From the NCBI RefSeq assembly GCF_019925205.1, contig NC_083560.1, forward strand, positions 62,013,266 through 62,077,265: 64,000 nt of DNA, given 5' to 3'. The position numbers and the translations under genes were made by a program. Of the stretch, positions 60,050-64,000 are shown one piece after another; within the stretch, counting starts at the first letter, position 1; each line of letters begins with the position of its first letter. The notes below the pieces were generated by a model, which saw only the letters and a program-made list of their open reading frames with translations, did no database searches and was not told the DNA's origin. This DNA comes from Metopolophium dirhodum (taxonomy: Eukaryota > Arthropoda > Insecta > Hemiptera > Aphididae).

Positions 60050-61860
60050 TTATTTTTTAGATTCTGAGTGAAACGATGAATGTATTGATTTTACAATGAT
60101 GTGTGTTTTTTTTTTTATTTTTTTTTTATTTTTTTTTTTATTTTTTTTTTATTTTTTTTTTTTATTTTTTTTTTTATTTTTTTTTATTTTTTTATTTTTG
60201 TGTCTGTGTACACGATAAGTAGTCGAAATAATGCTTCGATTTTCGACTTCAGTATCTTGTTCGATGGGAAAGTGAATATCGTTGGTGCATTGGGGAGGTC
60301 AAAATTTTAATTTCCCAGTAGTTTTCAAAAGCGATGTGAAAAACAAAAGAAAAATTAAGGAAAAACGGGAATTTTTACGCAAAATCGATTTTTAACAAAA
60401 TCGATTTTGGTTATTGGTGTAACTCTAAAACAAATGACCGTAGATGCATGAAATTTTCACTGGTTGTTTATATTTGCATTTTCTATACACAATACAATTT
60501 TGAAAATAATTTGACTTTTTTTGAACTGTTTACGGACATTGTCAGTTTTCAGTTTTTTTAAATTTTTTTTCTATAAATATCAATAAAATTTTATTTGTTG
60601 GGTAAAAAAGCTTGAAAATTTAATAGAAGGCTCCTAGGTTATTGTTTCAAAGGCAGATGAAAAAAATTAAAAATCCTTAGTCACAGTTTTTTTTTATACA
60701 CGTTTAAAGTTCAAATCTTGAAAAAATACGGAAAAATCACGAAAATTTGCAAATTATTTTGAGTTAGAAATTCATAAAAAATTTTCTTTTTAAATCTAAG
60801 ATTTTAAAATCTAATACAAGATTCCTCATAAGTTTGTCTAACTTTATCAAAAAAAAAATTTCTACAAGAAAGTCAAATTAAATTTTTATGAGCGTTTTAA
60901 ATTCATATTTTTACAACATTAGATATTCACTCGATTTCTCATGTACCGATTTCCTTATTTTCTTGTAATTCAAAAACGAATAACTGTAGATACATGAAAA
61001 TTTCACTGAATGTTTATATTAGCATTTCCTATACACCATACAATTTTGAAAATATTTTGACACTTTTTGAGCTGTTTACGGGCATTTTCAGTTTTCAATT
61101 TTTTTAGTTTTTTTTTCTATAAATATCAATAAAGTTTTATCTGTTGGGCCAAAAAGTGTAAAAATTTAATACAAGACTCCTGATATATTTTTACAATAGC
61201 AGTTGAAAAATATTGAAAATACATAGGCACAGTTTTTTTTATAAGCATTTAAAGATCAAATTTGGACAGAATTTATCAAAATCTCGAAAATTATCAACCA
61301 TTGTAATTAATAAATTATAAAATGTTCAGTTTTTATAGCTAAGGATTGAAAATTTAAAACAAGATTCCATGTAAATAGATAATTCGGTTACCAAAAAATC
61401 TAAAAAATACACAAGCACAGTTTATTTGTATAGTCATTTTAAGTTCAAATTTGGACGAAATTACATAAAAACCTAGAATAACTATTTTAGTTATTTTGTT
61501 GTGATTGTATAATATTATTCGTGGGCACTTGAAACTTCTAATTTGTAATATTTCCATCGATATATTATGATGATAGTATCATGGTTTGTTGTTGATGTAT
61601 AACGCGTTATATGTACCTAATGGATATTGTGATATGATTAATTTGGAATTTATTATAGGTCAATTTTTTTTTTAATACCATAGATAAGTGTATAATATGT
61701 CTTATACCTAGACTGACATATCGTCTCCACTCAGAATCGTTTTTCTTATACAATGATATATCATTGAATTCAAATTTAATACCATCCATTATACAGTGAC
61801 CCACTTGTAACCTACAGTACAGCAGAGCGACATCCACTTGCCCACCTTTTTTATCCTGTA
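60050..61860 (-). mobile_element. Dispersed repeat family R1, longest copy
   Basis: On the minus strand it starts at about 61860 with the A-run and GGTGGGCAAGTGGATGTCGC (left end shared with 16406 and 34795). It ends near 60058 with the segment shared with 24711. Two facing copies of a GATTCTGAGTG(G/A)A-type block lie at 60058 (plus) and near 61740 (minus), so the core looks like an inverted-terminal-repeat element. Inside, a unit of about 545 bp is repeated: 60410-60720 resembles 60955-61260, with a third partial copy at 61340-61460. No protein is encoded. Confidence 0.65.
60106..60199. repeat. T-rich tract (T8-10 A)n
   Basis: About 94 bp of T-runs, each broken by single A residues. It is an expansion of the T-run present at the same place in the R1 copy at 24750. 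Confidence 0.95.
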
Positions 61861-61869
61861 TACAAAATT

Positions 61870-62115
61870 TCTACGAGAAGGAGTGCTTAGATTTCTACAT
61901 AATATAGTACATTATCTTTTAGGAAATTGCATCAAGATGGTACTTTAGGTAATTTTTCAATTTTCTCAATAATTATTTTATGTCACGGGAAAAACGGGAA
62001 AAACCACCGACAAATTACAAAAAACCGCTAAAAATGGGATTTTAATTTCAAACGCTTTGTTTATCACCATAGAAACGAATAAAAAATTATTATATTATAA
62101 TATCAATTTAACCTA
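61870..62115 (+). repeat. Dispersed repeat family R2, direct copy
   Basis: It matches the reverse complement of 52340-52560 block by block (see that entry). It lies immediately after the R1 copy, so R1 may have inserted beside it or the two may travel together. Confidence 0.6.
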
Positions 62116-63371
62116 CAAGCTATAATAAATAGTTAGGAACATAATTTAGACTATTTTAGAGTATGAACCATAATGATGATTTTCCAAAAAAAAAAAAAAA
62201 ATCATAATAACAAATATTTTTAATGCAGTACACTGTTAAACTGATTATTCTTTTAACTTATTTATCTTTTCATGTATTTATCTGTAAATTGTTGATAAAT
62301 ACGTGATAAATTAAAATAAGTTTAATTTAATTATATGATACATTTGTTCAATTGTTGATATATAAAATGAATTATCAGTATTTAGGATTTTAAGAGGGGG
62401 GGGGGAAGAACAATGTGAACATGACAAGGATAAAATTAAAAAGGCTAAGTTCAAAGACTGTAGGAGAAGTATTGCTAACAGGCAGTTCTTCCTCTGATCT
62501 TCAATACCACGGAAAAAGGGGGCACCGTCAACCCCGTTTTCTGAAAATTAAATGTTTTTAATCCATTTTTTATACACAAACCAAATAGTTTGTAACACAG
62601 ATGTTTTACTAATAATATATACTATTAACTAGAGCCCAAAATGTAATGTGAATACAACCTTTATGATTATTATATATTACTTATCACAACAAAATACAGT
62701 ACGCGATGAGTGACAAAAAAACGCGACTATAATAACTAAAGACCGCATTCCCGTGCAATTGCATCTTTTTTATGGCGTGTTCTAAATGCAATAGAAACAA
62801 GCTACAAATCTAAATTAAGAGATGTAGATTAATTTAAAGAAAGTTTTATATTGCACAAAATTGCACGTTTCGGGTTTTTTTTATAAAAATGTACTTTTGT
62901 ACAAATATTTTTGTATTTTTGTATTATTTTTATCAGTGCTATATTTTGTTGTTATACAAAGTATTGGACTTTTATATCTAACAATATAATTATCCAGCGC
63001 GACGGTAGTGGCGCGAAGCTAAGTAAAAAAAAAATAACGGAGTAGCCACTAACGTATAATAACAGGACACCGAGTTTTAACACTGAAAAATCGTCCTAAT
63101 TTATGTCAATTCTTTGCCAAGCTCTACAGAACGCATCACGAAAACGTCGCACGCCGTGTGTTGGTTTTTCTGTAAACCAGTGGGCCTCAATATTTGATCC
63201 ATCACAGGTGCGTGCCACTGGCGCGACGGGTACTATACGTTTTGAAAAAAACCACTAACCTGCACCTTTCAAAATGTCCCTGTCTTTTGTTGACTCTTGG
63301 AGCGTTCGGTACTGTAATCTATTGTGAATTTAGCTGTGCATACCTACAATTTTTGATCACGTGTTTTTGAA
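62116..63371. other. Spacer, probably upstream part of a DNA transposon
   Basis: An A-run (62188-62202), a G10 run (62396-62405) and AT-rich DNA come first. From about 63000 CpG content rises (GCGCGACGGTAGTGGCGCG), and 63060-63371 has promoter-like composition leading into the transposase start. I could not identify the terminal inverted repeat. Confidence 0.4.
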
Positions 63372-64000
63372 ATGGCGACTTTTACACACCACGATATTCA
63401 CAGTCAAAGTAAAAAAGTGATTTACCAGATATACGTTTTTTTTAAAAAATTATCGACTATGGAAAATTTAGCTGCTGAGTTTTTTAAAAAAAAACTCAAA
63501 TAATTACTGCCGAAGCGTGTGGAATAAGTGAACGAAGTATACAAAATATTGTTGCTGAAGTAAAAAAATATGAAAACGATGATACACCAACACGAAGAAG
63601 CCTATTCGTGTCACAGAGGAAATCGTATAAACGGAAGAAGGTCATGATAAATATTGACGATTTCAACGTTGACGTGGTCAGAAGAACTGTTCATGAATTT
63701 TATGACCAAGGTAATTGGATTAATTTAAAATATTTTTTTTATTATAAGAAAACATATATAATATACTACCTACGACCTAGGTAAAAGATGAAGTTGCAAC
63801 CAAAAATACAACATTTAAAATAACCGACGTCGAAAAACTTATGTACGAAGCTATAGATGCAGTTACCACAGAAAATTGGGAAAAATGTGTAAGACACGCA
63901 GAACAACTACAAAATAAAGATTTTGAAAAAGAAGGATTCAGAGATTGCATATTGGAACCCATTATTTTAACAATCGACCCCAACGACAGCGATGAAGAGC
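63372..64000 (+). pseudogene. IS630/Tc1-type transposase remnant lacking its catalytic core
   Basis: ATG at 63372 opens MATFTHHDIHSQSKKVIYQI and an N-terminal helix-turn-helix region, but a shift in the A-run at 63486-63494 ends it at TAA (63501-63503) after 43 codons. In the next frame the same protein continues: IITAEACGISERSIQNIVAE (a DNA-binding helix-turn-helix), TPTRRS, KSYKRKKV, then NVDVVRRTVHEFYDQG ending at 63710. There similarity stops. After only 70 bp of AT-rich DNA, 63781-64000 encodes VKDEVATKNTTFKITDVEKL, then a W-E-K-C-V-R-H-A-E block and an acidic tail (DPNDSDEE). I know this as the C-terminal end of aphid DDE transposases of this group. The roughly 180-200 residues with the DDE triad are missing. 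GT and AG at 63711 and 63780 mimic an intron, but joining them puts the parts out of phase. The feature runs off the window. Confidence 0.7.

Noticed and set aside
63711..63780. Intron joining the two transposase parts
   Set aside because: GT and AG are present, but splicing there gives a phase mismatch and an immediate stop. Intact relatives, as I know them, have the catalytic core at this point, so deletion is the better explanation.
63777..63983. 68-codon minus-strand frame
   Set aside because: It is antisense to the transposase C-terminal segment, which is the recognisable coding strand.
1..64000. CRISPR array, bacterial operon or laterally transferred bacterial gene
   Set aside because: No regularly spaced identical repeats, no Shine-Dalgarno-led long frames and no prokaryote-like proteins were seen.

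Overview
The window looks like a stretch of insect, very probably aphid, nuclear DNA. It is strongly AT-rich and intron- and transposon-dominated. It carries many copies of the palindrome TAGGTACCTA and C2H2 zinc-finger modules with the linker GEKPYACDVCDKSF. Several decayed element families (Jockey-type LINE, Gypsy-type LTR element, IS630/Tc1-type transposase, hAT-type MITE, TA-flanked foldback, SINE-like repeats) are present, as I would expect in an aphid. The species is inferred. Nothing bacterial (operons, ribosome binding sites, CRISPR) is visible.

Region by region: 1-12.5 kb is mostly non-coding. It holds one convincing terminal exon of an unrecognised gene (4081-4357) and a CpG-richer, microsatellite-rich stretch (4.5-6.0 kb). 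At 12.5-13.2 kb lies a broken zinc-finger array. From 13.2 to 26 kb there are fragments of a dispersed repeat family (called R1 here), a scrap of reverse transcriptase, a SINE-like copy and a 314-bp hAT-type MITE. At 26.5-27.1 kb there is a candidate small two-exon gene ending in a basic tail. From 27 to 42 kb the sequence is almost empty, with one more SINE-like copy, one more R1 copy, a possible last exon at 37817-37905 and CpG-rich patches. From 42 to 49.3 kb comes a dense graveyard: a LINE C-terminal scrap, a degenerate ~130-bp tandem array, a nested foldback element, a minus-strand LINE reverse-transcriptase pseudogene and a second zinc-finger pseudogene.

From 49.4 to 52.0 kb lies the 3' half of a Gypsy-type LTR element on the minus strand. 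It has a long (1568-bp) LTR, an unrecognised 126-codon frame in the position where some elements carry a third gene, and a recent scrambled duplication. At 56.7-59.8 kb lies a decayed Jockey-type LINE with recognisable endonuclease and reverse-transcriptase motifs. At 60.0-62.1 kb lies the largest copy of R1, followed by a second repeat family (R2). The window ends inside an IS630/Tc1-type transposase remnant that keeps its N-terminal DNA-binding part and its C-terminal tail but lacks the catalytic core.

No intact multi-exon gene is fully contained with certainty. The coding exons do not form a visible pathway. The main content is the layered history of mobile elements, with two zinc-finger pseudogene copies that share their 3' flank although they lie 36 kb apart.
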